In this document: positions 36,389 through 44,356 of the stretch, piece after piece
How positions within the stretch are numbered: the first letter of the stretch is position 1
How the letters are laid out: every line of letters starts with the position of its first letter
Assembly: GCA_016185465.1 (NCBI GenBank)
Contig: JACPNO010000036.1
Span: forward strand, 1-64,000
Origin: Candidatus Solibacter usitatus
Lineage (GTDB): Bacteria > Acidobacteriota > Terriglobia > Bryobacterales > Bryobacteraceae
Direction: 5' to 3'
DNA: 64,000 nt
The notes under the pieces: generated by a model
What the model was told of the DNA's origin: nothing
The model's input: the letters and a program-made list of their open reading frames with translations, nothing else
Database searches by the model: none
Made by a program: the position numbers and the translations under genes

Positions 36389-37938
36389 CCGCCACCGCCG
36401 GGAGTTTCGACACGCAGAACGTCTCCGGGCGCTACTTGAAAATTGGCCTTGCTCCCGACGGCCGAAACGCGGCCTGCGTGAGTGAGCGAATTTCGACCCG
36501 GCTTTCCTGGCTTGCCGCCCGCCAGTCCGTAGGGTCGGCGGCGGCGGCGGTCGGAAAGAATCGTGACATCGGCAGCGGTGAGAAATTCGATTTCGCGCAC
36601 GATGCCGTCGCCGCCCGCGTTGGCGCCGCGCCCGCCCGAACCGCGCCGCACTTCGTAACGCACCACTCGCAGCGGATACTGATGCTCGAAAGCTTCGATG
36701 GGCGTGTTCCAGCTATTGGTCATGTGGGTGTGAACGGCGCTCTCGCCCGGCGCGCTGGACGCCGCGCCCATGCCGCCCGCAATGGTTTCGTAATACGCGA
36801 AAGTTTTCCTGCGCCTGGCATCCCATCCGCCGAAGCTCAGGTTGTTCATGGTCCCGGAGCTGGCTGCGGGGATGGCGCGCGGCGCGGCTTTTGAGAGCGC
36901 GCCCAGCAGCGTATCGGTGATTCGCTGGGAAGTCTCGACGTTGCCGGCCGCCATGGCCGCGGGCGCGCCGGCATTCACTACCGAGCGCTCCGGAGTGATG
37001 ACGCGAATGGGCCGCAGCAATCCCGCCGTATAGGGAACATCTTCCGCAAGCAGGCAGCGGAAGACATACATGGTCGCCGAAACAGCCACGGCATAGTTGG
37101 CGTTGACGGGTCCGGCAACTTGCGGAGATGAGCCCGCGAAATCCACGCTGGCCGAATCGCCGCGAATGGCGATCGCGACCTGGATGCGGACGGGCTCAGC
37201 GGAAATTCCGTCGTCGTCCAGATGATCGGTGAACCGGTACACGCCGTCGGGCAGCTTGCGAATCGCGGCGCGCATCATGCGCTCGCTGTAGTCCTGCAGC
37301 TCGCGCACGTTGCGCTGGACGCGAACCAGGCCGTACTTGCCGGTGACTTCGGCGAGGCGGTCGGCGCCGCGCCGGTTGGCCATCATCTGGGCTAGCAGAT
37401 CACCCTGGCGTTCGTCAGGCGTGCGGACGTTGGCCAGAATCAGACGCAGCAAGCCTTCGTCCATCTTGCCGCCCCGGGCCAATAACACCGGCGGAATGCG
37501 AATGCCTTCCTGATAAATTTCACGCGCCAGCGGCATCGACCCCGGGCTCATGCCGCCGACGTCGGCGTGATGTGCGCGATTGGCCACATAAAAATCCGGG
37601 CGCCGTTTGCCCTGCAGAAAGACTCCCGAGACGGCAGTGATATCGGGCAGGTGGGTTCCGCCCTGAAACGGATCGTTGAGGATGACTACGTCGCCCGGAG
37701 CCAGCGTGAAGGCATCGATGGCATGACGCACCGAAAGCGGCATGGCTCCCAGATGCACCGGCATATGATCGCCCATCGCAATGGTCTCGCCGGCGGCATC
37801 GTAGACCGCGCACGAATAATCGCGGCGTTCCTTGATGTTGGCGGAAAACGCAGTCTTGCGAAGCACGGCGCCCATTTCCTCGGCGATGGAAACGAATATA
37901 TTGCGAAATAGCTCCAGCTCAATCGGGTCGGGCTTCAT
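36373..37938 (-). CDS. hyuB: Hydantoinase B / oxoprolinase family protein
   Basis: The protein has 521 residues from ATG 37938, which overlaps the stop codon of the upstream BNR gene (ATGA). Family signatures are DPIELELFRNIFVSIAEEMG, FSANIKERRDYSCAVYDAAG, LNDPFQGGTHLPDIT and NRAHHADVGGMSPGSM. HyuB normally works with a HyuA subunit in ATP-dependent opening of hydantoins or 5-oxoproline; no hyuA is in the window, so it may be fed by a distant partner. The last residues (RVETPGGGGWGRA) are family-typical. Confidence 0.92.
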   Translation of the reverse strand: MKPDPIELELFRNIFVSIAEEMGAVLRKTAFSANIKERRDYSCAVYDAAGETIAMGDHMPVHLGAMPLSVRHAIDAFTLAPGDVVILNDPFQGGTHLPDITAVSGVFLQGKRRPDFYVANRAHHADVGGMSPGSMPLAREIYQEGIRIPPVLLARGGKMDEGLLRLILANVRTPDERQGDLLAQMMANRRGADRLAEVTGKYGLVRVQRNVRELQDYSERMMRAAIRKLPDGVYRFTDHLDDDGISAEPVRIQVAIAIRGDSASVDFAGSSPQVAGPVNANYAVAVSATMYVFRCLLAEDVPYTAGLLRPIRVITPERSVVNAGAPAAMAAGNVETSQRITDTLLGALSKAAPRAIPAASSGTMNNLSFGGWDARRRKTFAYYETIAGGMGAASSAPGESAVHTHMTNSWNTPIEAFEHQYPLRVVRYEVRRGSGGRGANAGGDGIVREIEFLTAADVTILSDRRRRRPYGLAGGKPGKPGRNSLTHAGRVSAVGSKANFQVAPGDVLRVETPGGGGWGRA

Positions 37939-38795
37939 TGGGGCGCCGGCGGGACGGACGGCTCTTCCGCCGGCTCGGGCTGCGGTACCAATGCCGGAGG
38001 CCGGCAACCCCCCAGCGGTACCAGGAAACTGGCTACGCGCTTCCAACGCTCGGATTCCATTTTCTCGATGAGGAACGACTTGCTGGCGGAATCCGCGCGC
38101 ACTCGCCAATTCGGGGGGGCAGGACGGCTCTTAATGGGGATAGGCCGATTGCCCGCTTGCCTGATGTTCCACGTCTCGCCGCCGTTGGGCGATTCGTACA
38201 ACTCGTAACGCGCGGCATCGGCGGACTGCATGCGATCGACCAGCACGGTGCCTGACCCGGGTGCTTCGAACCAGAATTGCAGTATCGACCCTCCGCTGCC
38301 CTCGCTAAGAATGGGCCGCTCATGCCAGCTCTTGCCGCCATCGGTGGTGGTCAGCAGAAAAGGGTCGCGGGGCAAGGGGCTGAGCAGACCGCCGCTGATC
38401 CAGCCATGCTGGAAATCCAGAAGCTGGATGTGATCCAGACCCGAGCCGCGCATGCGTGGATAGGGCTCGCGCCAGGTGCCGCCGCCATCTTCGCTCGTCA
38501 AAAGAACCGAATACAGGGTGGTCTCGGCGGAATGAATAGTCCCGGCTAAAACGATCCGGTTCGCCACAGCGCCTACCGAGGAAATTTCCAGATAAACAGG
38601 GCACGGTTCGTCTTCCGAACAGGTCATGCCGGCCCACTGGATGTCTTCGAGAGTGCACTGGAACGGGAGCAGCATGGGGCGCCCGGTGTTTTCGATGACG
38701 GGCATCGCTGGCGCTGCGGAGGCCGGGGCGCTGGCAGATTCTTGCGCGCCAGCGCACCTGATCGATAGCAGCAGAATGAAACAAGCGGCTCTCAT
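37935..38795 (-). CDS. Secreted BNR/Asp-box beta-propeller protein
   Basis: ATG 38795 gives 286 residues with a signal peptide (RAACFILLLSIRCAGAQ); a longer in-frame start at 38873 would hide that signal. Three Asp-boxes are visible: SEDGGGTWREPY, TTDGGKSWHERP and SPNGGETWNIRQ, typical of BNR/sialidase-like or Ycf48-like propellers. A Cys pair cluster (TCSEDEPCPVY) suggests a disulfide. The C terminus is Pro-rich. No catalytic sialidase residues were recognised. It is translationally coupled to hyuB. Confidence 0.75.
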   Translation of the reverse strand: MRAACFILLLSIRCAGAQESASAPASAAPAMPVIENTGRPMLLPFQCTLEDIQWAGMTCSEDEPCPVYLEISSVGAVANRIVLAGTIHSAETTLYSVLLTSEDGGGTWREPYPRMRGSGLDHIQLLDFQHGWISGGLLSPLPRDPFLLTTTDGGKSWHERPILSEGSGGSILQFWFEAPGSGTVLVDRMQSADAARYELYESPNGGETWNIRQAGNRPIPIKSRPAPPNWRVRADSASKSFLIEKMESERWKRVASFLVPLGGCRPPALVPQPEPAEEPSVPPAPQ

Positions 38796-38864
38796 TGCTG
38801 CCGACGATTTTAGCTTGTTTGGGTGCTCGTTTTTGCGACTGGCGGGATTACGCAGAGACTCCAT

Positions 38865-38942
38865 TTGTAACAATAAAATGTTCCCTGAAAATGTAACAGC
38901 AGGGGTAGTTACATCGTCTATGCTTACAAATCCCCGTTACAA
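38865..38942. promoter_or_regulatory. Cluster of five GTAAC/GTTAC-type motifs
   Basis: TTGTAACAA (38865-38873), ATGTAAC (38891-38897), its exact inverse GTTACAT (38908-38914), CTTACAA (38923-38929) and GTTACAA (38936-38942) occur within 78 bases, much more AT-rich than the surroundings. The second and third form a 7-bp inverted repeat with a 10-base spacer. The region lies between cysK and the BNR gene, so it may hold the promoter and operator of the BNR-hyuB unit. Confidence 0.45.
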
Positions 38943-38993
38943 CAGCGGGCGCGACTCACCCCTATCACCCAATTGCGCGCCCGCTGCTTTTTT
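38943..38993 (+). terminator. Strong plus-strand intrinsic terminator between minus-strand genes
   Basis: CAGCGGGCGCG and its exact complement form an 11-bp stem with a 22-base loop, followed on the plus strand by CTTTTTT. Both neighbouring genes are on the minus strand, where the stem is followed only by TTGTAA. The orientation of the T-tract points to a plus-strand transcript ending here, or to a bidirectional terminator for cysK. Confidence 0.6.
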
Positions 38994-38995
38994 AC

Positions 38996-39952
38996 TTAAT
39001 CGCCGAACATTCCTTCAAATAAAGGGCTGCTCAAGTAGCGCTCGCCGGAATCGGGAAGAATCACGACAATGGTTTTGCCTTTAAGTGCAGGCTCATGAGC
39101 CAGACGGACAGCCACCGATGCGGCGGCGCCGCAGGAGATTCCCGACAGGATGCCTTCTTCCTTGGCCAGGCGGCGGGCCATCTCAATCGACTCTTCGTTG
39201 GTCACCATTTCGACGCGGTCCAGCATGGCGAGATCGAGGGTATCGGGAATAAAGCCGGCGCCAATTCCCTGGACCCCGTGGGAACCCGGTCGTATAGGCT
39301 GCCGGGCCAGGGTCTGGGTAATTACGGCGCTGTTTTTGGGCTCGACACCGACGGAAAGAATTTGTTTCTTCTTTTCCTTTTTGATGTAGCGCGAGACTCC
39401 GGAAATGGTGCCGCCGGTGCCGACGCCGGCCACCAGGACATCGATGGCTCCGGCGGTGTCGTCCCAAATTTCAGGTCCTGTGGTCTTGAAATGAATCTCC
39501 GGGTTGGCGGGGTTCTTGAACTGCTGCAGCAGCACATAGCGGTCGGGCCCGGAAGCCACGATTTGCTCGGCCTTCTGAATCGATCCATTCATGCCTTGCG
39601 CGCCGTCGGTAAGCAGCAGCTTGGCGCCAAGCGCCACCAGCACCTTGCGGCGTTCGATCGACATGGTCTCGGGCATGGCGAGGGTGATGGGATATCCGCG
39701 GGCAGCGGCGACAAAGGCCAGCGCGATTCCGGTATTGCCGCTGGTGGGCTCGATCAGCTCTTTGCCGGGTTTCAGAATTCCGCGGCGCTCGGCGTCCCAG
39801 ATCATGGACGCGCCAATGCGGCATTTCACCGAATACGCCGGGTTGCGGCCCTCGATCTTCGCTAACACGGTAGCGCCTGCGCCCTCGGTAATGCGGTTCA
39901 GGCGCACGAGCGGCGTGCGGCCAATGCTGAGTGAATTGTCGTCGAATATCAC
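38996..39952 (-). CDS. cysK: Cysteine synthase A (O-acetylserine sulfhydrylase)
   Basis: The protein has 318 residues from GTG 39952. Fold-type II PLP enzyme with [14 protein letters not shown] lysine K43 in YSVKCRIG, substrate loop [12 protein letters not shown] and phosphate loop [13 protein letters not shown]. It converts O-acetylserine plus sulfide to cysteine. It lies 5 bases after an Rrf2 regulator gene, an arrangement that recalls CymR/CysK control of sulfur metabolism. Confidence 0.95.
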   Translation of the reverse strand: MIFDDNSLSIGRTPLVRLNRITEGAGATVLAKIEGRNPAYSVKCRIGASMIWDAERRGILKPGKELIEPTSGNTGIALAFVAAARGYPITLAMPETMSIERRKVLVALGAKLLLTDGAQGMNGSIQKAEQIVASGPDRYVLLQQFKNPANPEIHFKTTGPEIWDDTAGAIDVLVAGVGTGGTISGVSRYIKKEKKKQILSVGVEPKNSAVITQTLARQPIRPGSHGVQGIGAGFIPDTLDLAMLDRVEMVTNEESIEMARRLAKEEGILSGISCGAAASVAVRLAHEPALKGKTIVVILPDSGERYLSSPLFEGMFGD

Positions 39953-39957
39953 GCTTG

Positions 39958-40386
39958 TCAGATCTCCCAGTTGGGCACAAATTTGGAGTTCTTATCGGTC
40001 CAGGTGCGGCGCAAGTCGGCGAAGGTCGTTTGATCCAGCACGTCTGAAATACCGCTGTTCACGCGCTCCCACAATTCGCGAAAGGGGGAATCGTAATTCC
40101 TGCGCGCGCGCGATTTCTCATCGCGAGTTCCCTCGACAAAGCGCAGAACCTCTCCGACCTTGATGGATTCGGGCGGCCGCGCCAGCAGATACCCGCCGTC
40201 GGCGCCGCGCCGCGACTCGACGAAACCGCCTTGCTTGAGGCTGGCCAGGATTAACTCCAGAAATTTTTGCGGAATCTTCTGCCTCTGGGCGATACCGGCG
40301 ATCTTCACCGGCTGGCGGCTGGGAGCCTGCAGCGTCAAGTCGAAGACCGCCTGCAATGCGTATTCGCCCTTGACGGATATGTACAT
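39958..40386 (-). CDS. Rrf2-family transcriptional regulator (CymR-like)
   Basis: The 142 residues form an Rrf2 winged helix ([20 protein letters not shown], then [20 protein letters not shown] and the wing [18 protein letters not shown]). There are no cysteines, so it is not an iron-sulfur IscR-type sensor. CymR of Bacillus, which also lacks a cluster, acts with CysK. The cotranscribed cysK here makes a CymR-like sulfur regulator the best guess. Imperfect dyad 40402-40425 lies just upstream of its ATG. Confidence 0.88.
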   Translation of the reverse strand: MYISVKGEYALQAVFDLTLQAPSRQPVKIAGIAQRQKIPQKFLELILASLKQGGFVESRRGADGGYLLARPPESIKVGEVLRFVEGTRDEKSRARRNYDSPFRELWERVNSGISDVLDQTTFADLRRTWTDKNSKFVPNWEI

Positions 40387-40401
40387 TTTTGGGGAAGCGG
40401 G

Positions 40402-40425
40402 AATCTCCTAATTCAACTAGAGATT
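40402..40425 (-). promoter_or_regulatory. Imperfect dyad upstream of the Rrf2-cysK operon
   Basis: AATCTCCTA and TAGAGATT (complement AATCTCTA) form a near-dyad separated by 7 bases, 16 bases before the Rrf2 ATG. It is a candidate autoregulatory operator; Rrf2 regulators generally bind AT-rich dyads of this size. Confidence 0.35.
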
Positions 40426-40548
40426 ATGCGAAACGGGGGAGACAGTCAAGATCGGGAAGGAAAGAATACTGTGGACAGCCGCACAGTGCTTAGGAGCAAC
40501 TGCGCGGCTATCCCCGAAAACAAAGGCGGCCGGGCCGCCATGCAGCAG

Positions 40549-40698
40549 TTACTTACCGTCGGTCTTCTTGTCGGCTTTCTTCTTCTTGCCCTTCTTTTCC
40601 TTCTTTTCCATCTTCTTGTCGTCGTCGCGGCCGAAAGAAACGCTGGCCAGACCGGTCAGGAGCGACAAGCTGAGCATCGCGATCATCAATTTCTTCAT
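40549..40698 (-). CDS. Small secreted lysine-rich protein
   Basis: ATG 40698 with upstream AAGGAG gives 49 residues: a signal peptide (KKLMIAMLSLSLLTGLASVS) followed by a 25-residue tail made almost only of Lys, Asp and Glu (DDDKKMEKKEKKGKKKKADK). Too short for a known domain. Similar short exported basic peptides occur in soil bacteria without assigned function. Its promoter carries a perfect 18-bp palindrome. Confidence 0.65.
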   Translation of the reverse strand: MKKLMIAMLSLSLLTGLASVSFGRDDDKKMEKKEKKGKKKKADKKTDGK

Positions 40699-40721
40699 TT
40701 GTTGGAGTTCTCCTTGTGATA

Positions 40722-40750
40722 GTGACGAACGTTCGTCACCCGGTATCATA
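40722..40750 (-). promoter_or_regulatory. Perfect 18-bp palindrome at the start site of the lysine-rich peptide gene
   Basis: GTGACGAACGTTCGTCAC (40722-40739) is fully self-complementary. On the minus strand a TATGAT box (40750-40745) lies just upstream, placing the expected transcription start at the edge of the palindrome. This is the geometry of a repressor operator; the sequence type resembles TetR-family sites. No regulator gene is adjacent. Confidence 0.6.
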
Positions 40751-40933
40751 GCGGAGCTTGCATGAACCTACCCTTAAGGTGGTATTAAAATCCTTTCATT
40801 TGATACAGTTCCGGGTCACAGCGTCCGATATTGTGTTTCTATGCCCGTAAGTGTATGAAATAAAAAGAAAACAAGCTCTCATCGACTTTCTGGCTGGCCA
40901 ATTCGGGAGATGCCGGATGCTAGGCTGGAATCG

Positions 40934-41146
40934 ATGAAAAAAGCAGATCTGGCCAAGCGGCTGGCAAAGCGTTCGGGCGTGTCTCCGGCTGAGGCGGCCG
41001 ACCAACTGGACCGCGTCGTCAACGGGATCCTCACGCATCTCCGCAGGGGACAGAAGGCGCTGCTGCCGGGCCTTGGCACCTTCACCGCCGGCCGGAGCGT
41101 GCGCTTCACGTTCGAACCTAAGATTGGCAAAACCCGTGGCAAGTGA
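40934..41146 (+). CDS. Short HU-like DNA-binding protein
   Basis: The 70 residues start at ATG 40934 (MKKADLAKRLAKRSGVSPAE); an upstream ATG at 40910 is possible but has no properly spaced RBS. The sequence follows the HU/IHF plan: two helices (AADQLDRVVNGILTHLRRGQ), then LLPGLGTFTAGRSVRF. It ends about 20 residues early, lacking the full DNA-intercalating beta-arm. It overlaps the start of the TIR-domain gene by 11 bases and is therefore its translational partner. Confidence 0.7.
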   Translation: MKKADLAKRLAKRSGVSPAEAADQLDRVVNGILTHLRRGQKALLPGLGTFTAGRSVRFTFEPKIGKTRGK

Positions 41147-41771
41147 ATGGGCCTCGTCGGAAAGCGTGGCGGTGATGGTGCGGCAGTGTCTGAAAGAAGG
41201 CAAGCCGGTGGAGATCGACGGCCTGGGCCGCTTCGTGCCGAGCCCGCGCAAGGGGGCGCGCTTCGTCCCGCGCACCCAGCCCAAGATATTTCTGGCTTAC
41301 GTGCAGGAGGATGCCAGCGCGGCGGACCGCATTTTCGACGGACTTTGGGCGCGCGGGTTCGATCCGTGGCTGGATCGCCGCAAGCTGCTGCCGGGCCAGA
41401 ACTGGCCGCGGTCGATTGAGCAAGCCATCGAGACTTCGAAGTTTGTGATTGCCTGCTTTTCGCAGAACTCGGTGAGCAAGAAAGGCGGATTTCAGGCCGA
41501 GATACGCTATGCGCTGGACTGCGCGCGCCGCATCCCGCTGGACGATATTTTTCTGATTCCGGTGCGTCTGGATGCCTGCCGGGTGCCGCCCAGCATCCAG
41601 CGCGAGACGCAATACATCGATTTATTTCCCGGCTGGGATCGCGGGTTTGCGCGCGTGCTAAGCGTGATTCGCAAACAGATTAAACCGCGGGAGCGTGCGT
41701 GGCTGCGGGGAAAAACCTGGGGAAAAACCTGGGACAGTCTGCGCGTTTCCCGGAAGATTCGGGAAATTTAG
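41136..41771 (+). CDS. TIR-domain protein with HU-like N terminus
   Basis: GTG 41136 gives 211 residues. Residues about 6-50 (SESVAVMVRQCLKEGKPVEI, then GLGRFVP) match the second helix and beta sheet of an HU-like fold and parallel the upstream protein. Residues about 50-185 are a TIR domain: KIFLAYVQEDASAADRIF, GFDPWLDRRKLLPGQNWP, FVIACFSQNSVSKKGGFQAE with E122 at the position of the NADase catalytic Glu. The last ~16 residues (WDSLRVSRKIREI) come from the inverted-repeat element at 41723. Bacterial TIR proteins are often NAD-degrading defence effectors; that function here is inference. Confidence 0.8.
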   Translation: MASEWASSESVAVMVRQCLKEGKPVEIDGLGRFVPSPRKGARFVPRTQPKIFLAYVQEDASAADRIFDGLWARGFDPWLDRRKLLPGQNWPRSIEQAIETSKFVIACFSQNSVSKKGGFQAEIRYALDCARRIPLDDIFLIPVRLDACRVPPSIQRETQYIDLFPGWDRGFARVLSVIRKQIKPRERAWLRGKTWGKTWDSLRVSRKIREI

Positions 41772-41937
41772 GAGTAACCCGTTTGTTTTTAACAAACCGC
41801 TATTGTGGAGAAATACGCGGCCTATCGGTTCTTGCGGAAGTACTCGGTAACATGCGTGCTGTCTAGCACTTGGTGAACGTCTCCGGCAATTTCAGAATGG
41901 TGGAAACCAGGAAACACGCAGACTGTCCCAGGTTTTT
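41723..41937. mobile_element. MITE-like element with 28-bp terminal inverted repeats
   Basis: The arms 41723-41750 and 41910-41937 are 28 bases long, inverted, and identical except for one position (27 of 28). Both carry AAAAACCTGGGACAG on their outer side. The 159-base interior has no ORF but includes a small GTTTGTT-TTT-AACAAAC hairpin. The left arm overlaps the TIR gene and supplies its last codons and stop. The left arm is preceded by a second AAAAACCTGGG, giving a short tandem. No transposase is nearby. Confidence 0.65.
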
Positions 41938-41952
41938 GAAGTAGGTTTTGAA

Positions 41953-42360
41953 TTACCGTTTGGCTAGATGGGCTACTTTTTTCTGAATCTCGGCGCGGTT
42001 CTTGGCTTCCGGCGCCAGCTCAAGATATTTTTCGTAAGCTTCGCGCGCGGCTTTCAGGTCCTTTTGCTTTTCTTCGGCTTCACCCAGCCGCAGAAACGCT
42101 TCGGCGGATTGGGCGTTCCACTGGGTGGCCTCGCGGAAGCGCTGCACGGCGGCGCGATAACTTCCCTTCCGGAAATAGTAGTTGCCGATGCGCAATTCTT
42201 TTTCGGCCTGGATGGGATTGAAGGTGTATTCCTTGGGTTTGAGCGCCTCGTCCTCTTCGGCGGGCGCTTGTTCAGGACGCGCGGGGTCGGGCGCGGGCGG
42301 CTTCTGTTGAGCTAACAGGCCGCAGGCGAGAACGGCGGAGACCCACCAGGCGCGTGACAT
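41953..42360 (-). CDS. Exported TPR-containing protein
   Basis: The 135 residues comprise a short signal (SRAWWVSAVLACGLLAQ), a Pro/Glu-rich spacer and about two tetratricopeptide repeats (AEKELRIGNYYFRKGSYRAA and AFLRLGEAEEKQKDLKAARE). This resembles the N-terminal TPR part of BamD-like outer-membrane assembly lipoproteins, but there is no lipobox. It is divergent from uvrC with only 12 bases between the starts, so promoters must overlap the coding ends. Confidence 0.75.
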   Translation of the reverse strand: MSRAWWVSAVLACGLLAQQKPPAPDPARPEQAPAEEDEALKPKEYTFNPIQAEKELRIGNYYFRKGSYRAAVQRFREATQWNAQSAEAFLRLGEAEEKQKDLKAAREAYEKYLELAPEAKNRAEIQKKVAHLAKR

Positions 42361-42372
42361 AATTTAATTATA

Positions 42373-44196
42373 TTGCCTGGACCGCCGGAACTCCGTAACA
42401 AGGCAGCGCAGCTTCCTTTGGCGCCCGGGGTGTATCTCTACAAAGACGCATCCGGGCGCGTGATTTATGTCGGCAAGGCCAAGAGCCTGCGCCTGCGGGT
42501 GCGCAGCTATTTTTCCGACGACAACATGGCCAACGCCAAAACCGGCACGCTGCTGTCGGAAGCCACCGACGTGGATTACATTCTGGTCGACAACGAGAAA
42601 GAGGCGCTGGCGCTCGAAAACAATCTGATCAAACAGTGGAAGCCGCGCTTCAATTTCCTGCTGCGCGACGACAAGACCTATCCGTACATCAAGCTGACAC
42701 AGGAAAAATATCCGCGCGTGTATGTGACGCGGCGGCTGCGCAAAGACGGCGCTACCTATTTTGGGCCGTACTTTCCGGCGAATCTGGCGCACCGGCTGGT
42801 GAACTTCATTCACCGCCACTTTCTGGTGCCTTCCTGCAAAGTGGATCTGACGCGATTTCATCCCAAGCCCTGCCTGCAGTACCACATTCATCGCTGCCTG
42901 GGGCCTTGCGCCGAAGGGCTGACGACGGAGGGAACGTATGCCACCGCGGTGGCGAACGTCCGGCTGTTTCTGGAAGGCCGGTATTCCGACGTCGCGGGCG
43001 GGTTGCGCACGCGCATGCGCCTGGCGTCCGAGGATACGCGCTTCGAGGAAGCGGCGGCGTTGCGCGATCTGCTGTCGACTGTCGAGGAAATGGACGAACG
43101 GCAAAAGATGGCGGCGGCGTCGGGCGACGACATCGACATATTCGCCTACTACGCCGAGCCGCCATTGGTCGCCGTCAATCTGTTTCATCTGCGCAACGGC
43201 CGCATTGTGGACCGGCGCGAATTTTTCTGGGAGGACCAGAAGGAGCTTGACTCTTCGCAGCTATTTGCCGCGCTGCTAAAGCAGATTTATCTGGACCAGC
43301 AATATGTCCCAGCGGTGATTCATGTGCCGGCGGATTTCGAGGATCGCGAGGCGCTGGAAGAGCTGCTATCGGAAAAACGCAATCGCAAAGTGGAAATCCG
43401 TACGCCGCAGCGCGGACAGAAAAAAGCCATGCTGGATTTGGTCGAGACCAACGCCAAGCACAGCTTCGATTCGCGTTTCCGGGTCATGAAGCCGTCGTCG
43501 AAGGTGATTCAGGAGGCGCTGGCGGACACGCTGGGACTGACGGAGCCGCCATCACGCATTGAGTGCTTCGACGTTTCGCACATTCAGGGCACCAACAAAG
43601 TGGCCAGCATGGTGGTGTGGGAACAGGGCCGCATGAAGAAAGCGGATTACCGCAAGTTCATCGTCCGCACGGTCATCGGCAACGACGATTTCGCCAGCAT
43701 TCACGAAGTGGTGACGCGGCGCTATGGGCGGCTGCAGGCGGAGAACCAGTCGCTGCCGGGGCTGGTGCTGATCGATGGCGGACTGGGGCAATTGCACGCG
43801 GCGGCGGCCGCGCTCGAATCGCTGGGGATTATCAACCAGCCGCTGGCGTCGATTGCCAAGCGCGAGGAGATTGTCTACGTGTACGGGCAGGAGGACGAGC
43901 CGATTGCGCTGGACCGGTTCTCGCCGATCTTGCATCTGATCCAAACTATTCGCGATGAGGCGCACCGGTTTGCGGTGACCTTTCATCGCACGCGGCGCAA
44001 TGCGGAGAGTTTGACTTCGGAGCTCGAGCAAATACGCGGCGTTGGGGAGCGCACGGTGCAGAAACTGCTGCGGTATTTTGGGAGTTCGGAGCGGGTGCGG
44101 GCGGCTAGCGAAGAGGAATTGGCGAAGATGGCGGGGCCGGCGGCGGCAAAGCGGATACGGGAGTATTATGCCGGCGAACGCGAAGGGCGGGTTTGA
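42373..44196 (+). CDS. uvrC: Excinuclease ABC subunit C
   Basis: The 607 residues run from TTG 42373, the only start before the GIY-YIG domain. Domains in order: GIY-YIG nuclease (GVYLYKDASGRVIYVGKAKS), Cys-containing region (CLQYHIHRCLGPC), UVR (FEEAAALRDLLSTVEEM), RNase H-like nuclease with ECFDVSHIQGTNKVASMVVW, and C-terminal HhH2 (IRGVGERTVQKLLRYFGS). It makes both incisions in nucleotide-excision repair with UvrAB. The last codons (EGRV-stop) lie in the palindrome at 44185. Confidence 0.95.
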   Translation: MPGPPELRNKAAQLPLAPGVYLYKDASGRVIYVGKAKSLRLRVRSYFSDDNMANAKTGTLLSEATDVDYILVDNEKEALALENNLIKQWKPRFNFLLRDDKTYPYIKLTQEKYPRVYVTRRLRKDGATYFGPYFPANLAHRLVNFIHRHFLVPSCKVDLTRFHPKPCLQYHIHRCLGPCAEGLTTEGTYATAVANVRLFLEGRYSDVAGGLRTRMRLASEDTRFEEAAALRDLLSTVEEMDERQKMAAASGDDIDIFAYYAEPPLVAVNLFHLRNGRIVDRREFFWEDQKELDSSQLFAALLKQIYLDQQYVPAVIHVPADFEDREALEELLSEKRNRKVEIRTPQRGQKKAMLDLVETNAKHSFDSRFRVMKPSSKVIQEALADTLGLTEPPSRIECFDVSHIQGTNKVASMVVWEQGRMKKADYRKFIVRTVIGNDDFASIHEVVTRRYGRLQAENQSLPGLVLIDGGLGQLHAAAAALESLGIINQPLASIAKREEIVYVYGQEDEPIALDRFSPILHLIQTIRDEAHRFAVTFHRTRRNAESLTSELEQIRGVGERTVQKLLRYFGSSERVRAASEEELAKMAGPAAAKRIREYYAGEREGRV

Positions 44197-44205
44197 AACC
44201 CGCCC
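44185..44205. repeat. Short perfect palindrome containing the uvrC stop codon
   Basis: GGGCGGGTTT and AAACCCGCCC flank a single central G; the uvrC TGA is at its centre. This is a different sequence from the GTGGGGCAGG element but has the same placement, at the exact 3' end of a gene. Confidence 0.7.
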
Positions 44206-44217
44206 CTACATGTCCAT

Positions 44218-44346
44218 TGCGGCACGAACAGCGTGCCAACGAAGAAGCGATGCGCCGGTAGCTCGAAGACGCGCACTTCGCCTTCCTGATCGGTCGCGGA
44301 GTTTCCATTTGGTCCCGGTGGGCCGGATTGAATCCAAAATTGCAAT
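44218..44346 (-). repeat. Degenerate partial duplicate of the amidotransferase 3' region
   Basis: This 129-base segment repeats 44454-44598, offset by 236 bases, with a few substitutions and a 16-base deletion. It encodes decayed NFGFNPAHRDQME and SSYRRIASSLARCSC in shifted frames. It fills the gap between uvrC and the intact amidotransferase gene and has no start or function of its own. Confidence 0.8.
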
Positions 44347-44356
44347 TCATGTCCAG

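Noticed and set aside
40722-40739. Reading the 18-bp palindrome as a LexA box because it contains GAAC and GTTC
   Set aside because: The half-sites abut without the 4-base spacer of Bacillus-type boxes, and the lexA promoter here has no similar site.
41073-41135. Longer start for the TIR-domain protein at 41073
   Set aside because: The added 21 residues are the shadow of the HU-like gene and show no conserved pattern.
41136-41771. A complete CBASS or Thoeris-like defence locus around the TIR gene
   Set aside because: No cyclase, sirtuin/SLOG partner, nuclease or membrane effector is adjacent; only the HU-like gene overlaps.
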